Made by a program: the position numbers and the translations under genes. Below, in pieces: positions 11,206 through 21,354 of a DNA stretch of 64,000 bases (position 1 is its first letter; each line of letters opens with the position of its first letter). This DNA is from Pseudomonas trivialis (GTDB taxonomy: Bacteria > Pseudomonadota > Gammaproteobacteria > Pseudomonadales > Pseudomonadaceae). The notes under the pieces are model-generated. The model made no database searches. It was given only the letters and a program-made list of their open reading frames with translations, and had not been told where the DNA came from. The stretch covers positions 310,001 to 374,000 of the forward strand of contig NZ_JYLK01000004.1 in NCBI RefSeq assembly GCF_001439805.1, read 5' to 3'.

Positions 11206-11997
11206 TCAAGGCAGCGGCGGAATCGCCTCCGTGGGCGCCGGCAGGTTTGGATTGGTCGGTGCAGGTGCCGGCTCGGTTGCAGGCGCCGCCGGTTCGGTCT
11301 GTGGCGCAATCGGCGCTGCCTCGGGTGGCGGAGCAACGGGCTGCGACGCGGCCGGCTCTTCTTTCGGCGTTTCGACCTTCTCGGCTGTCGGCGTCGTCAA
11401 GGGCGCAGCCTTGGGTTCCGGCATGCCCAGGTCTGCCTTGGGCGTCTCTGGAATGTGCGCCGCCTTTTTCACTTCCTGCGGCAGGAACACGTCCACCAGC
11501 GCGAAGTAGCGGTCATAGAACTTGGGCGCTGAAACTGTCTCACTCGCCACTTTCACCATCGAGTCATCGGTGGAGCCGATGGGCATCGACACCGAGCCCA
11601 GCACACCCACGCCGAGGCTTGCGGAGTTGTTGACCTTCTTCAGCGCATAGCGGTCCTGCAGAGCGTTGGCGAACATTGTCGAATGTTTGCCACTGCCATC
11701 ATCGGCGCACACCACGTTGAAGCTGATCTGCAAGTGCGTCTCGCCGGTCTGCTGGAAGCTCTTGTTGCCCACCACCAGTTTCGGATCGCTGCTGGTGATG
11801 ATATAGCCCTGGCTGAGCAATGCACGCCGGGCCGCTTCGCACGCGGCGACGTCGCTAACCGGGTAATCACGGGAAAACGTGCCGGAGTCGTCGAAGTTCT
11901 CATGCTCATAAATAGCGGTCTTGGGTGACGAGCAGCCCGCAGCGCCCGCCAGCACCAGCGCCAGCCCGAGGCCACGCAAGTGAAATGATGTCGACAT
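11206..11997 (-). CDS. DUF2242-family lipoprotein
   Basis: A predicted lipoprotein of 263 residues. The signal peptide ends in the lipobox AGAAGC, with the lipidated cysteine at residue 22. Residues about 25-180 match the DUF2242 type recalled from pseudomonads (ACEAARRALLSQGYIITSSD and VLGSVSMPIGSTDDSMVKV). The C-terminal 80 residues are low-complexity Pro/Ala/Glu/Thr, likely a flexible linker through the periplasm. The ATG at 11997 is chosen because AGGA precedes it and the lipoprotein signal then sits at the N-terminus; a frame open further upstream adds 43 implausible residues. Function unknown. Confidence 0.85.
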   Translation of the reverse strand: MSTSFHLRGLGLALVLAGAAGCSSPKTAIYEHENFDDSGTFSRDYPVSDVAACEAARRALLSQGYIITSSDPKLVVGNKSFQQTGETHLQISFNVVCADDGSGKHSTMFANALQDRYALKKVNNSASLGVGVLGSVSMPIGSTDDSMVKVASETVSAPKFYDRYFALVDVFLPQEVKKAAHIPETPKADLGMPEPKAAPLTTPTAEKVETPKEEPAASQPVAPPPEAAPIAPQTEPAAPATEPAPAPTNPNLPAPTEAIPPLP

Positions 11998-12127
11998 CGA
12001 AAATCCTGAGAGAAACAGTCCGGCCGGTATTGTGCAACAGAACGGCCCCCGGGCGCGCGCATTCCTGTCAGTAAAAATTCCAGGCCGCCTGCGGCATTGG
12101 CGCTTGAATATTGGATCAGCAGGCAAA

Positions 12128-12161
12128 AAAAGACCCCGGCCTTTTCAGGACGGGGTCTTTT
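12128..12161 (-). terminator. Rho-independent terminator of ppiD
   Basis: Stem AAAAGACCCCG / CGGGGTCTTTT with a 12-base loop, 14 bp after the ppiD stop. Runs of A and T on both sides make it potentially bidirectional. Confidence 0.85.
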
Positions 12162-12175
12162 TGTTCAAGCCGACA

Positions 12176-14050
12176 TCAATACTTCTTGATGTCCGCCTGG
12201 GTTTCCAACTGCTTGCGGTAGGCCGCGAAATCCTGCTGGCCAATGCGGGAAGCGAGGAAACGACGGTACTGCGCCTTTTCTTCATCCGTTGGAGCAGCAG
12301 CTTCGTTGACACCGTTCAAGCGCACCAGCACCAGGCTACCGTCAGCCAGGGTCACGGTGGTGAAGGTCGGCTTGTCCTTGGCCGCAGGCTTGGGCATGCG
12401 GAACAGGGCCTGCAACACAGCCGGGTCAATCCCTTCCTGGCTACGGTTAGCCGCTTCGGTGACTTTCCAGGCCTGACCATCAATAGGCTGGTTCAGCGCG
12501 GTCTTGCCATCACGCAAGCTGGCGATCAATTCGTCAGCATGGGTTTTGGCAGCGGCAATTGCACGCTCCTTGGTCATCTGTGCACGGATCGCGTCAGACA
12601 CTTTTTCCAGCGGCAGTTGCGCAGGCTTCAGGTGCTCCTTGGCGCGCAGCACGATGATGGTTTCCGGGTCCAGCTCGATGGCGCTGCTGTTGGCGCCTTC
12701 ATCCAGCACTTCCGGGCTGAACGCAGCGGTCACCACGGCACGGTTGGCCGCAACACCTTCGCCACCTTCACGGCCAAACGGCGCAGACGTGTGCACGGTG
12801 AGCTTCAGGTCCGACGCCGGCTGGGCCAGGTCGGAAGCCTCGAAGGCCGCATCTTCCAATTGCTTGGTGGCTTCGACATAACGCTGTTCAACCTGCTGAG
12901 TCTTCAGCTCGCGGGTCAACTTGTCTTTCAGACTGGCAAACGTCGGCACCTGTGGTGCCTCTACGCCAAGCAGCTTGATCAGGTGCCATCCAAACGCACT
13001 GCGTACCGGCGCCGAAACCTGGTCCTTGTTCAATGCGTACAGGGCCGTTTCAAAGTCCGGATCGTAGACGCCAGGGCCGGCAAAGCCCAGATCGCCACCG
13101 TTGTTGGCAGAACCCGGATCCTGGGAGAACTCCTTGGCCAGCGCCTCGAACTTCTCGCCCTTGGCCAGACGTGCCTGGATTTCTTTGATCCTGGCCTTGG
13201 CCTGCGCGTCGGTGACCTTGTCGTTGACTTCAATCAGGATATGCGCGGCACGCCGCTGTTCGGCGAGGTTGGCGATTTCTTTCTGATAGGCCGCCTGCAG
13301 CTCATCATCCTTGACCGTGACCTGGTCGAAGAAGGACGACTTCTTCAGCTCCAGATAGTCGATGACGACCTGATCCGGCGTCATGAACTCCTTGGCGTGC
13401 TGGTCGTAGTAGGCCTTGACCTCATCGTCGGTGAGCTTCACCGCCGCAGGGTCCGCCTTGATGCTGACGGTGGCGAAATCGCGGGTCTGTTTTTCCAGAC
13501 GGGCGAATGCAAGCACTTCGGCGTCGGTGACGAAACCACTGCCGGCGATGCCTGCGCGAACCTGGCCGATCAGCATTTCCTGAGTCAGCATCTGACGAAA
13601 CTGCATCCGGGTGTAGCCCAGTTGACGGATCACCTGGTCAAAGCGCTCGGCGCTGAACTTGCCGTCCACCTGGAATTCCGGTGTCTGCAGGATCACCTGG
13701 TCCAGAGCCGCTTCGGAGAAGCCGAACCTGGAATCCGCCGCGCCTTGCAGCAGCAGTTTGCGATCGATCAGGCCCTTGAGCGCCGCTTCGCGCAGCAGTT
13801 TCTCGTCGAGCATGGAAGCATCAAAATCCTTGCCCAGCTGTTGCATCAGCTGACGCCGTTGCATGTCGACGGCCTGGCTCAGCTCAGTCTGGGTGATTTC
13901 ATCACCATTGACCTTGGCCACGTCCTGTTTGGTGTTGGTCGAAGCCTGGAAAATGGCCTCGATACCGGTAAACGCCATCAATGCGACGATGATCCCGATA
14001 ATGGTCTTGGCAATCCAGCCTTGTGAATTGTCCCTGATATTTTGCAGCAT
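12176..14050 (-). CDS. ppiD: periplasmic folding chaperone / peptidyl-prolyl isomerase D
   Basis: A 624-residue inner-membrane-anchored periplasmic chaperone associated with the SecYEG translocon. A single membrane helix lies at about 12-36 (AKTIIGIIVALMAFTGIEAI), followed by a SurA-N-like region (VNGDEITQTELSQAVDMQRR), and a PpiC-type parvulin domain around residues 265-360 (RRAAHILIEVNDKVTDAQAK, NGGDLGFAGPG and APVRSAFGWHLIKL). The rest is helical. Length matches the family (about 620). Its place beside hupB and lon is the usual one in pseudomonads and enterics. A strong terminator follows it. Confidence 0.95.
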   Translation of the reverse strand: MLQNIRDNSQGWIAKTIIGIIVALMAFTGIEAIFQASTNTKQDVAKVNGDEITQTELSQAVDMQRRQLMQQLGKDFDASMLDEKLLREAALKGLIDRKLLLQGAADSRFGFSEAALDQVILQTPEFQVDGKFSAERFDQVIRQLGYTRMQFRQMLTQEMLIGQVRAGIAGSGFVTDAEVLAFARLEKQTRDFATVSIKADPAAVKLTDDEVKAYYDQHAKEFMTPDQVVIDYLELKKSSFFDQVTVKDDELQAAYQKEIANLAEQRRAAHILIEVNDKVTDAQAKARIKEIQARLAKGEKFEALAKEFSQDPGSANNGGDLGFAGPGVYDPDFETALYALNKDQVSAPVRSAFGWHLIKLLGVEAPQVPTFASLKDKLTRELKTQQVEQRYVEATKQLEDAAFEASDLAQPASDLKLTVHTSAPFGREGGEGVAANRAVVTAAFSPEVLDEGANSSAIELDPETIIVLRAKEHLKPAQLPLEKVSDAIRAQMTKERAIAAAKTHADELIASLRDGKTALNQPIDGQAWKVTEAANRSQEGIDPAVLQALFRMPKPAAKDKPTFTTVTLADGSLVLVRLNGVNEAAAPTDEEKAQYRRFLASRIGQQDFAAYRKQLETQADIKKY

Positions 14051-14120
14051 GCGTCCCCCAGAAACGGTTGAACTTCAAAAATTGGCAACCGTGGAGCGTG
14101 GGTAGAATCCGGATAGAAGA

Positions 14121-14144
14121 AAGGCGCATCCGAGGATGCGCCTT
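14121..14144 (-). terminator. Rho-independent terminator after hupB / tRNA-like unit
   Basis: Perfect 10-bp stem AAGGCGCATC / GATGCGCCTT with a 4-base loop. Read on the minus strand it is followed by TTTCTTC. It ends transcription coming from hupB through the tRNA-Asp-like sequence. Confidence 0.8.
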
Positions 14145-14152
14145 CTCGTAAC

Positions 14153-14227
14153 TGGCGGAGCGGACGGGGGTTTGAACCCACACCCCCGGCGTGCGACCCA
14201 ATGGATACGTGGGTCAGCTGCCGCTCC
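14153..14227 (-). pseudogene. decayed tRNA-Asp copy (tRNA pseudogene)
   Basis: A 75-nt tRNA-sized unit on the minus strand. It opens with GGAGCGG (14227-14221) and closes with the perfectly complementary CCGCTCC, discriminator G and an encoded CCA (14163-14153). The 3' half, CACGCCGGGGGT then GGGTTC then GTCCGCTCCGCCA, reads like tRNA-Asp(GUC) recalled from E. coli and Pseudomonas. The D arm is lost, with a GACCCA/TGGGTC hairpin there instead; the anticodon stem does not form and the T stem has mismatches. It sits between hupB and a terminator. Aminoacylation is not expected. It could instead be a small structured RNA using the tRNA end. Confidence 0.7.
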
Positions 14228-14279
14228 GCTGCCAGACCAGACTTGCGTCTGGCCCGGGTAGGCAAGGCGTGAAAGAAGC

Positions 14280-14552
14280 TTAGTTAACGGCTTCTTTCAG
14301 GGCTTTACCAGCTTTGAAACCTGGTTTCTTGGCAGCAGCGATTTGCAGTGCTTTGCCGGTCTGCGGGTTGCGGCCAGTGCGAGCTGGGCGATCGGTCACG
14401 GAGAACGTACCGAAGCCGACCAGTACCACGGAGTCGCCGGCCTTCAGAGCGCCAGTGACGGATTCGATTACTGCGTCCAGCGCACGGCCGGCAGCAGCTT
14501 TCGGGATATCAGCGGATGCAGCGATAGCATCAATCAGTTCCGACTTGTTCAC
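14280..14552 (-). CDS. hupB: DNA-binding protein HU-beta
   Basis: A 90-residue nucleoid protein of the HU family; it bends DNA non-specifically as a dimer. The sequence begins (V/M)[18 protein letters not shown] and carries the beta-arm signature [21 protein letters not shown] at about residues 46-66, with GKALKEAVN at the end. It starts with GTG at 14552, with AAGGGG 7 bases upstream; a longer frame adds 28 residues foreign to HU. It is downstream of lon on the same strand and followed by a hairpin (14237-14252), the tRNA-Asp remnant and a terminator. Confidence 0.97.
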   Translation of the reverse strand: MNKSELIDAIAASADIPKAAAGRALDAVIESVTGALKAGDSVVLVGFGTFSVTDRPARTGRNPQTGKALQIAAAKKPGFKAGKALKEAVN

Positions 14553-14701
14553 TCTAAGTCCCCTTATATATCTATTGAGTATGATTCTAAGTTTTTTTGT
14601 AACAGCAAAAAACGGTGCTGAATGACCTACAGACACTTAAGAGCCGCTTTATAACAAGGGCTCTAAAAAACTGTCAAGGAAACCCCCAAGGCTTCAACAC
14701 A

Positions 14702-17098
14702 TTAATGCGTGCTAATTCTTTCCTTGGAATCAGACTCGCGTTTTTCATCCTTGGCGACTATCTCAGGAGCCACATCCGGCAAGGGCTCCGGCGCGTATTG
14801 CAGCGCAATTTGCAGGACTTCGTCAATCCATTTAACCGGTTTAATCTGAAGATCCTGCTTGATATTGTCAGGAATTTCCTTCAAGTCGCGAACATTCTCT
14901 TCAGGAATGATCACCGTCTTGATGCCGCCCCGGTGTGCCGCAAGCAATTTCTCTTTAAGACCACCAATGGCCAGTACCTGACCGCGAAGGGTAATTTCCC
15001 CGGTCATCGCCACATCGGCCCGCACCGGAATGCCGGTCAGGGCCGATACCAACGCCGTGCACATGCCTACGCCGGCGCTGGGGCCGTCTTTCGGGGTCGC
15101 GCCTTCCGGCATATGGATGTGGGTGTCATGCTTCTCGTGGAAGTCCAGAGGGATCCCCAGGCTGCGAGCGCGGCTGCGCACCACGGTCTGCGCGGCCGTG
15201 ATGGACTCGACCATCACATCTCCCAGGGAGCCGGTCTTGATCAACTGCCCCTTGCCCGGAATGACCGCCGCTTCAATGGTCAGCAGTTCGCCGCCCACCT
15301 GGGTCCATGCCAGCCCGGTTACCTGACCCACCTGATCCTGTTGCTCGGCCAGGCCGTAGCGGAATTTACGTACGCCGAGGAAGTGTTCCAGGGAGTCGGA
15401 CGAAACCTTCACCGAGAAGCGTTTTTCCAGCGCATGTTCCTTCACCGCCTTGCGGCAGATCTTCGCGATCTGACGCTCAAGGCCCCGTACACCGGCCTCG
15501 CGGGTGTAGTAACGCACGATGTCGCGGATCGCTTCGACCTCGAACTCGATTTCACCTTTTTTCAAGCCATTGGCCGACGTCTGCTTGGGCGCAAGGTACT
15601 TGACCGCAATATTGATCTTCTCGTCTTCGGTGTAACCCGGCAGACGAATCACCTCCATCCTGTCCAGCAGCGCCGGTGGAATATTCATGGAGTTGGAGGT
15701 GCACAAAAACATGACGTCGGACAGGTCGTAGTCGACTTCCAGGTAGTGGTCGTTGAAATTGTGGTTCTGCTCGGGATCGAGCACTTCCAGCAACGCCGAT
15801 GCCGGATCGCCACGCATATCGCTGCCCATCTTGTCGATTTCATCAAGCAGGAACAGCGGGTTGCGCACCCCGACTTTCGTCATCTTTTGAATCAATCTTC
15901 CTGGCATCGAACCAATGTAGGTACGGCGATGCCCCCGAATTTCAGCTTCGTCACGCACGCCGCCAAGCGCCATGCGCACGAACTTACGGTTGGTGGCACT
16001 GGCAATCGACTCTGCCAGGGATGTTTTACCCACGCCAGGCGGACCGACCAGGCACAACACCGGACCGCGAATTTTCTTCACGCGTTTTTGCACGGCGAGG
16101 TATTCGAGGATGCGCTCCTTGACCTCCTCGAGGCCGTAGTGGTCGGCATCCAGGATTTCTTCGGCGCGAGCCAGGTCCAGGCGCACCTTGGTCTGAGCCT
16201 TCCACGGCACCTGCACCAGCCAGTCGATGTAGGACCGCACCACGGTGGCTTCAGCCGACATCGGTGACATCTGCTTGAGCTTGTTCAGCTCGGCAGTCGC
16301 CTTGGTCAACGCATCCTTGGGCAGGCCGGCGGCATCGATACGCTTTTTAAGCTCCTCGATCTCGTTGTGCCCTTCCTCGCCGTCGCCGAGCTCTTTCTGA
16401 ATAGCCTTCATCTGCTCATTCAGGTAGTACTCGCGCTGGCTGCGCTCCATCTGCTTCTTCACGCGGCCGCGGATGCGTTTCTCGACCTGCAGCAGGTCGA
16501 TTTCGGCATCCAGCAGCGCCAGCACGTGTTCGACACGGGCCGACAGGTCGATGATTTCGAGAATGTCCTGCTTCTGCTCGATCTTCAGCGCCATGTGCGC
16601 GGCCATGGTGTCGACCAGGCGGCTTGGCTCATCAATGCTGTTAAGGGACGACAGCACTTCAGCCGGGACTTTCTTGCCCAACTGCACATACTGCTCAAAC
16701 TGCGAGAGCAGGCTGCGTACGAAAACTTCGGACTCGCGCTCAGGCGCTTCGGCTTCATCGATCAGCGCCACTTCGGCGCGCAGGTGACCGTCCACCTCCA
16801 TGAAGCGTTCAACCGCACCGCGCTGCTCGCCTTCCACGAGTACCTTGACGGTACCATCGGGCAGCTTGAGCAATTGCAGGACAGTGGCGACGGTGCCGAC
16901 GCGATACAGGGCGTCTTCGCCCGGATCATCATCAGCAGGATTTCTCTGGGCCAACAGCAGGATTTGCTTGTCGCCCGTCATCGCGGCCTCGAGGGCTTCG
17001 ATAGACTTCTCGCGCCCCACGAACAGCGGGATAACCATGTGCGGATAGACGACGACATCGCGCAACGGCAGGAGAGGCAATTCAATGGTTGTCTTCAT
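14702..17098 (-). CDS. lon: ATP-dependent protease Lon
   Basis: A 798-residue cytoplasmic AAA+ serine protease that degrades misfolded and regulatory proteins. The N-terminal substrate domain ([20 protein letters not shown]) is followed by Walker [14 protein letters not shown], Walker [11 protein letters not shown] and the C-terminal protease domain with the catalytic Ser in [11 protein letters not shown] and the Lys in [13 protein letters not shown]. The ATG at 17098 gives the normal [11 protein letters not shown] start; the 23 extra codons upstream are rejected. A heat-shock-type promoter is visible at 17142-17168. hupB follows 149 bp downstream. Confidence 0.98.
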   Translation of the reverse strand: MKTTIELPLLPLRDVVVYPHMVIPLFVGREKSIEALEAAMTGDKQILLLAQRNPADDDPGEDALYRVGTVATVLQLLKLPDGTVKVLVEGEQRGAVERFMEVDGHLRAEVALIDEAEAPERESEVFVRSLLSQFEQYVQLGKKVPAEVLSSLNSIDEPSRLVDTMAAHMALKIEQKQDILEIIDLSARVEHVLALLDAEIDLLQVEKRIRGRVKKQMERSQREYYLNEQMKAIQKELGDGEEGHNEIEELKKRIDAAGLPKDALTKATAELNKLKQMSPMSAEATVVRSYIDWLVQVPWKAQTKVRLDLARAEEILDADHYGLEEVKERILEYLAVQKRVKKIRGPVLCLVGPPGVGKTSLAESIASATNRKFVRMALGGVRDEAEIRGHRRTYIGSMPGRLIQKMTKVGVRNPLFLLDEIDKMGSDMRGDPASALLEVLDPEQNHNFNDHYLEVDYDLSDVMFLCTSNSMNIPPALLDRMEVIRLPGYTEDEKINIAVKYLAPKQTSANGLKKGEIEFEVEAIRDIVRYYTREAGVRGLERQIAKICRKAVKEHALEKRFSVKVSSDSLEHFLGVRKFRYGLAEQQDQVGQVTGLAWTQVGGELLTIEAAVIPGKGQLIKTGSLGDVMVESITAAQTVVRSRARSLGIPLDFHEKHDTHIHMPEGATPKDGPSAGVGMCTALVSALTGIPVRADVAMTGEITLRGQVLAIGGLKEKLLAAHRGGIKTVIIPEENVRDLKEIPDNIKQDLQIKPVKWIDEVLQIALQYAPEPLPDVAPEIVAKDEKRESDSKERISTH

Positions 17099-17141
17099 GA
17101 TTTCGCCTCTATGACAGTTGAAAAATAAGCATGAAACCAAG

Positions 17142-17168
17142 ATGGGGGCTGCATGCAAAAAAAACAAG
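17142..17168 (-). promoter_or_regulatory. candidate sigma-32 heat-shock promoter of lon
   Basis: Minus-strand CTTGTTT (-35), 14 bases, then CCCCAT (-10), beginning about 45 bp upstream of the lon ATG. This fits the sigma-32 consensus CTTGAAA-N13/15-CCCCAT, and lon is a classic sigma-32 gene. The -35 matches best in CTTG. Confidence 0.65.
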
Positions 17169-17223
17169 CTTATTGCCAGCAGTTAAACGCAGTAAACGCT
17201 CGCAGGTAAAAACCCAGTCAAAA

Positions 17224-17249
17224 CAAAGGGGCCCCTGGAGGCCCCTTGT
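17224..17249 (-). terminator. Rho-independent terminator of clpX
   Basis: Stem ACAAGGGGCC / GGCCCCTTTGT (minus strand) with a short loop, followed by TTTT, 22 bp after the clpX stop. It separates the clpPX unit from lon. Confidence 0.85.
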
Positions 17250-17270
17250 TTGTATCGCGACCGCAAACGC

Positions 17271-18554
17271 TTACGCGTCTGGCGCAGCCTTGGCAGCCGG
17301 CTCACTGTTTTCATAGATGTACAGTGGCTTGGACTTGCCTTCTATAACGCTTTCGTCGATCACCACTTTACTCACTTCGGACTGCGAAGGGATTTCGTAC
17401 ATGGTGTCGAGCAACACGCCTTCGAGGATCGAGCGCAGGCCACGCGCACCGGTTTTGCGCTCCAGTGCCCGCTTGGCCACCGATTTGAGCGCGTCGGTAC
17501 GGAACTCCAGGTCTACACCTTCCATCTCGAACAACTTGGCGTACTGCTTGGTCAGGGCGTTTTTCGGCTCGGTGAGGATCTGAATCAACGCCGCCTCATC
17601 CAGCTCGTCCAGGGTGGCCAGAACCGGCAGACGACCGACGAATTCCGGGATGAGACCGAACTTGACCAGATCGTCTGGCTCGACTTCACGCAGGGACTCG
17701 CCCACCTTCTTGCCTTCTTCCTTGCTGCGCACTTCCGCACTGAAACCGATACCGCCACGGGTGGAACGCTGCTGGATGACTTTCTCCAGCCCCGAAAATG
17801 CACCGCCACAGATGAACAGGATGTTGCGCGTGTCGACCTGAAGGAATTCCTGCTGCGGGTGCTTGCGGCCGCCTTGTGGCGGTACGGAAGCAACCGTGCC
17901 TTCGATCAGCTTCAACAGGGCCTGCTGCACGCCTTCACCGGAAACATCCCGGGTGATCGACGGGTTGTCGGACTTGCGCGAAATCTTGTCGATTTCGTCG
18001 ATGTAGACAATACCCATCTGGGCCTTTTCCACATCGTAGTCGCACTTCTGCAGCAGCTTCTGAATGATGTTCTCGACGTCCTCACCCACGTAGCCAGCCT
18101 CGGTGAGGGTGGTGGCGTCGGCGATGGTAAACGGAACGTTCAGCAGGCGGGCCAGGGTCTCTGCAAGCAGGGTTTTACCCGAGCCTGTAGGACCGATCAG
18201 CAGGATGTTGCTCTTGCCGAGTTCGACTTCGTCGCCTTTCTTGTCACGCTGGTTCAGACGCTTGTAGTGGTTATATACCGCTACGGCCAGAACCTTCTTT
18301 GCACGCTCTTGACCAATGACGTACTGATCAAGGATGCCGCTGATTTCTTTAGGCGATGGCAATTTATGCGCGCTGCTTTCGGCCTGGGCTTCCTGCACCT
18401 CCTCGCGGATGATGTCATTGCACAGGTCGACGCACTCGTCGCAGATAAAGACCGAGGGACCGGCAATCAATTTGCGTACTTCATGCTGGCTTTTGCCACA
18501 GAAGGAGCAATAGAGCAGCTTGCCGTTGTCCTCGCCGTTGCGGGTGTCAGTCAT
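17271..18554 (-). CDS. clpX: ATP-dependent Clp protease ATP-binding subunit ClpX
   Basis: A 427-residue AAA+ unfoldase that feeds substrates to ClpP. The N-terminal zinc-binding domain has the four-cysteine pattern CSFCGK and CDECVDLC at about residues 14-40. Walker A is [12 protein letters not shown] and Walker B is [10 protein letters not shown], and the sensor region and C-terminal small domain follow ([13 protein letters not shown]). The ATG at 18554 gives the normal [20 protein letters not shown] start; the 11 codons before it are rejected. It follows clpP by 112 bp, which contains two hairpins (18603-18622 and 18627-18645), so partial termination or processing between the genes is possible. 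Confidence 0.98.
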   Translation of the reverse strand: MTDTRNGEDNGKLLYCSFCGKSQHEVRKLIAGPSVFICDECVDLCNDIIREEVQEAQAESSAHKLPSPKEISGILDQYVIGQERAKKVLAVAVYNHYKRLNQRDKKGDEVELGKSNILLIGPTGSGKTLLAETLARLLNVPFTIADATTLTEAGYVGEDVENIIQKLLQKCDYDVEKAQMGIVYIDEIDKISRKSDNPSITRDVSGEGVQQALLKLIEGTVASVPPQGGRKHPQQEFLQVDTRNILFICGGAFSGLEKVIQQRSTRGGIGFSAEVRSKEEGKKVGESLREVEPDDLVKFGLIPEFVGRLPVLATLDELDEAALIQILTEPKNALTKQYAKLFEMEGVDLEFRTDALKSVAKRALERKTGARGLRSILEGVLLDTMYEIPSQSEVSKVVIDESVIEGKSKPLYIYENSEPAAKAAPDA

Positions 18555-18666
18555 TCGTTCGATCCAAATCCGATAGGCTTGCAACACAAGATGAAGGCTT
18601 ACGCGGGCTTTTTCAAGCCCGCCGATGATCGGACAAACCGATCAGCCTTGTTTTGCGCCGCTTATA

Positions 18667-19302
18667 TTAGGCTGGGCGCTTTTCGATCACAGCGTCGATC
18701 AACCCGTACGCACGTGCGGCTTCGGCGCTCATGAAGTTGTCACGGTTGGTGTCGCGCTCGATTTCTTCCAAGGTATGGCCGCTGTGCTTGGCCATCAAGG
18801 TGTTGAGGCGCTCGCGAATGAAGAGAATCTCCTTGGCGTGGATTTCGATGTCCGACGCCTGCCCCTGGAAACCGCCCAGCGGCTGGTGAATCATTACACG
18901 CGAGTTCGGCAGACAGAAACGCTTGCCCTCGGCACCCGCGGTCAGCAGGAAGGCGCCCATGCTGCAGGCCTGGCCGATACAGGTAGTCGACACGTTCGGC
19001 TTGATGAACTGCATGGTGTCGTAGATCGACATGCCCGCCGTTACCGAACCGCCTGGGGAGTTGATGTACAGATGGATGTCCTTGTCCGGGTTTTCCGCTT
19101 CAAGGAACAGCAACTGCGCACAGATCAGGTTGGCCATGTAGTCCTCTACCGGACCCACCAGAAAGATCACTCGCTCCTTGAGCAGGCGCGAGTAGATGTC
19201 GTAGGCGCGTTCGCCACGAGCGGACTGCTCGACAACCATCGGGACCAGGCCGCCGGCGGCCTGGATATCAGAGTTCTGCTGAATATAGGAATTACGGAAC
19301 AT
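18667..19302 (-). CDS. clpP: ATP-dependent Clp protease proteolytic subunit
   Basis: A 211-residue serine peptidase that forms the double-ring ClpP chamber. The catalytic triad context is intact: Ser in [11 protein letters not shown], His in [10 protein letters not shown], and Asp in the following helical part. The start [21 protein letters not shown] leaves a short propeptide, as is usual in pseudomonads. It lies between tig and clpX on the same strand, the common bacterial order tig-clpP-clpX-lon. Confidence 0.98.
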   Translation of the reverse strand: MFRNSYIQQNSDIQAAGGLVPMVVEQSARGERAYDIYSRLLKERVIFLVGPVEDYMANLICAQLLFLEAENPDKDIHLYINSPGGSVTAGMSIYDTMQFIKPNVSTTCIGQACSMGAFLLTAGAEGKRFCLPNSRVMIHQPLGGFQGQASDIEIHAKEILFIRERLNTLMAKHSGHTLEEIERDTNRDNFMSAEAARAYGLIDAVIEKRPA

Positions 19303-19341
19303 GCTCTGCAGTTACTCCCAAATAGTCATGTCTTGAAAACG

Positions 19342-19368
19342 CATAAGCCAGCGCGAGGCTGGCTTATG
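19342..19368 (-). terminator. hairpin terminator downstream of tig
   Basis: Perfect 11-bp stem CATAAGCCAGC / GCTGGCTTATG with a 5-base loop, followed on the minus strand by CGTTTTC. The T run is weak, so some read-through into clpP is likely. Confidence 0.7.
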
Positions 19369-19393
19369 GTTGAATTTCCAACGAGTTGGACAA

Positions 19394-20704
19394 TCAGTCG
19401 GCTTGTGCTGCTTCCGCCGGCTTGACTGCTTCTTCGTAAGAGACCGTCTTGTCGGTCACCTTAGCCTTCTGCAGAACAGTATCCACAACTTGTTCTTCCA
19501 GCACAACCGAACGTACTTCGTTCAGTTGCTGGTCGTTCTTGTAGTACCACGACACAACCTGCTCAGGCTCCTGGTAGGCCGAAGCCATTTCCTGGATCAT
19601 CTCACGCACGCGGTCTTCATCAGGCTTGAGGTCGAATTGCTTGACCACTTCAGCCACGACCAGACCCAGTACAACGCGACGCTTGGCTTGCTCTTCGAAC
19701 AGCTCGGCCGGCAGTTGGTCAGGCTTGACGTTGCCGCCAAACTGTTGAACAGCCTGTACGCGCAGACGGTCCACTTCGTTGGACAGCAGAGCCTTTGGCA
19801 CTTCGATCGGGTTGGCGGCCAGCAGACCGTCCATGACCTGGTTCTTGACCTTGGACTTGATGGCCTGACGCAGCTCGCGCTCCATGTTCTTGCGAACTTC
19901 GGTGCGGAAGCCTTCGATGCCGGATTCCTTGATACCGAATTGAGCGAAGAACTCTTCGTTCAGCTCAGGCAGCTTGGGCTCGGACACGGTGTTGACCGTG
20001 ACGGTGAACTCGGCGGCCTTGCCGGCCAGGTCCAGGTTCTGGTAGTCAGCCGGGAATTCCAGGTTCAGCACGCGCTCTTCGCCGGCCTTGGCGCCAACCA
20101 GACCGTCTTCAAAACCCGGGATCATGCGGTTGGAGCCCAGTACCAACTGAGTACCCTTGGCCGAGCCGCCAGCGAATGCTTCGCCGTCAACCTTGCCCAC
20201 GAAATCGATGTTCAGCTGGTCTTCGTTCTGGGCGGCACGTTCGGCCACTTCAAAACGGGTGTTCTGCTTGCGCAGGATGTCGAGCATGTTGTCGAGGTCG
20301 GCATCAGCCACTTCGGCGCTCAGGCGCTCGATTTCGATACCGTCGAAACCGGCAACTTCGAACTCGGGGAACACTTCGAATACGGCAACGTATTCCAAGT
20401 CCTTGCCCGCTTCGAGGGATTTGGGCTCGATGGAAGGCGAGCCAGCCGGGTTCAGCTTTTGTTCAACCACAGCTTCATAGAAGGAAGCCTGGATCACGTC
20501 ACCTACCGCTTCCTGACGCGCATCAGCACCAAAACGGCGCTTGATTTCGCTCATTGGCACTTTGCCTGGACGGAAACCAGCGATCTTGGCTTTTTGGGCG
20601 GTCTGCTGCAGACGCTTGTTGACCGCAGTCTCGATACGCTCAGCCGGCACGGTGATGCTCATGCGGCGCTCGAGAGCAGTAGTATTTTCAACAGAAACTT
20701 GCAT
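19394..20704 (-). CDS. tig: trigger factor, ribosome-associated chaperone
   Basis: A 436-residue peptidyl-prolyl isomerase and chaperone that docks beside the ribosome exit tunnel. The ribosome-binding signature GFRPGKVP is near residue 43 in the N-terminal domain. An FKBP-type PPIase domain lies in the middle ([20 protein letters not shown] and [18 protein letters not shown]) and a helical C-terminal chaperone arm follows. The ATG at 20704 gives the normal [15 protein letters not shown] start; the 19 extra codons upstream are rejected. It is first in the tig-clpP-clpX cluster. Confidence 0.98.
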   Translation of the reverse strand: MQVSVENTTALERRMSITVPAERIETAVNKRLQQTAQKAKIAGFRPGKVPMSEIKRRFGADARQEAVGDVIQASFYEAVVEQKLNPAGSPSIEPKSLEAGKDLEYVAVFEVFPEFEVAGFDGIEIERLSAEVADADLDNMLDILRKQNTRFEVAERAAQNEDQLNIDFVGKVDGEAFAGGSAKGTQLVLGSNRMIPGFEDGLVGAKAGEERVLNLEFPADYQNLDLAGKAAEFTVTVNTVSEPKLPELNEEFFAQFGIKESGIEGFRTEVRKNMERELRQAIKSKVKNQVMDGLLAANPIEVPKALLSNEVDRLRVQAVQQFGGNVKPDQLPAELFEEQAKRRVVLGLVVAEVVKQFDLKPDEDRVREMIQEMASAYQEPEQVVSWYYKNDQQLNEVRSVVLEEQVVDTVLQKAKVTDKTVSYEEAVKPAEAAQAD

Positions 20705-21052
20705 GGATATTCCTCGTTGCACAGACATTAGCCGGCCATTTCCGACCCCAATCAAGGGCATGCATTCTAGTGGGTCAAACTCAAGAAGTCACCCTGCTGA
20801 AAATGCGCACGAAAACAGCCGCCGTTTTATCGGTACGAAGGCACTGACGGACTTCGCCCCGGTGACAAATACAGCCAATCGCGCCAGGGCTCTGCGCCGC
20901 CTCTTCTATATAGAGAAGAGGCCATTCATCTCCCTGACGACCCTCCCTGCGGACAGGGACGGCAGGCAGCGCAGCATCATCGAGACACAGAAACGATGAA
21001 GCGCCCTGCCCTTGCGACCCAATACCTGCAGTCGCCGAACACTCGAACCGCC
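20705..21052. other. intergenic region upstream of tig
   Basis: About 350 bp between tig and the tRNA terminator, presumably holding the tig promoter on the minus strand. A 9-bp hairpin, GCCTCTTCT / AGAAGAGGC with a 6-base loop, lies at 20899-20922. I see no supported coding sequence. Confidence 0.5.
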
Positions 21053-21093
21053 AAAACCAAAAAAGGCGCCAGACTGTTAAATCTGGCGCCTTT
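21053..21093 (-). terminator. terminator of the tRNA operon
   Basis: Perfect 12-bp stem AAAGGCGCCAGA / TCTGGCGCCTTT at 21062-21073 and 21082-21093, followed on the minus strand by a T-rich run, 6 bp after the last tRNA-His. Confidence 0.88.
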
Positions 21094-21099
21094 CGAATA

Positions 21100-21176
21100 T
21101 GGGGTGGACGAAGGGGATCGAACCCTCGACAACGGGAGTCACAATCCCGTGCTCTACCAACTGAGCTACGCCCACC
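21100..21176 (-). tRNA. tRNA-His(GUG), distal copy
   Basis: 77 nt including the extra 5' G typical of tRNA-His and an encoded CCA. The anticodon loop TTGTGAC contains GTG. Complete acceptor, D, anticodon and T arms can be drawn. It is identical in body to the copy at 21392-21468. Confidence 0.97.
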
Positions 21177-21251
21177 ATCTTGCATCGACGAAGCACTCAA
21201 ACAACTTCTTCGTCTGGCCTCATCAAGCCCGGCGGCTCGATAATGCTTGAT

Positions 21252-21336
21252 TGGTGCGGATGAAGAGACTCGAACTCTTACGCCTCGCGGCGCTGGAACC
21301 TAAATCCAGTGTGTCTACCAATTCCACCACATCCGC
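21252..21336 (-). tRNA. tRNA-Leu(UAG)
   Basis: 85 nt with a long variable arm, as expected for leucine tRNA. Acceptor GCGGATG pairs with CATCCGC, the CCA is encoded, and the anticodon loop TTTAGGT gives TAG (CUA codon). It lies between the two tRNA-His copies. Confidence 0.97.
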
Positions 21337-21354
21337 GCTTGCAGCTCTTAAAGC

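Noticed and set aside
12032..14026. Plus-strand open frame of 664 codons opposite ppiD
   Set aside because: Antisense shadow of ppiD; no ribosome binding site, no recognisable domain.
14153..14227. A functional tRNA
   Set aside because: Acceptor stem and CCA are perfect, but no D arm or anticodon stem can be formed; kept as tRNA-Asp pseudogene instead.
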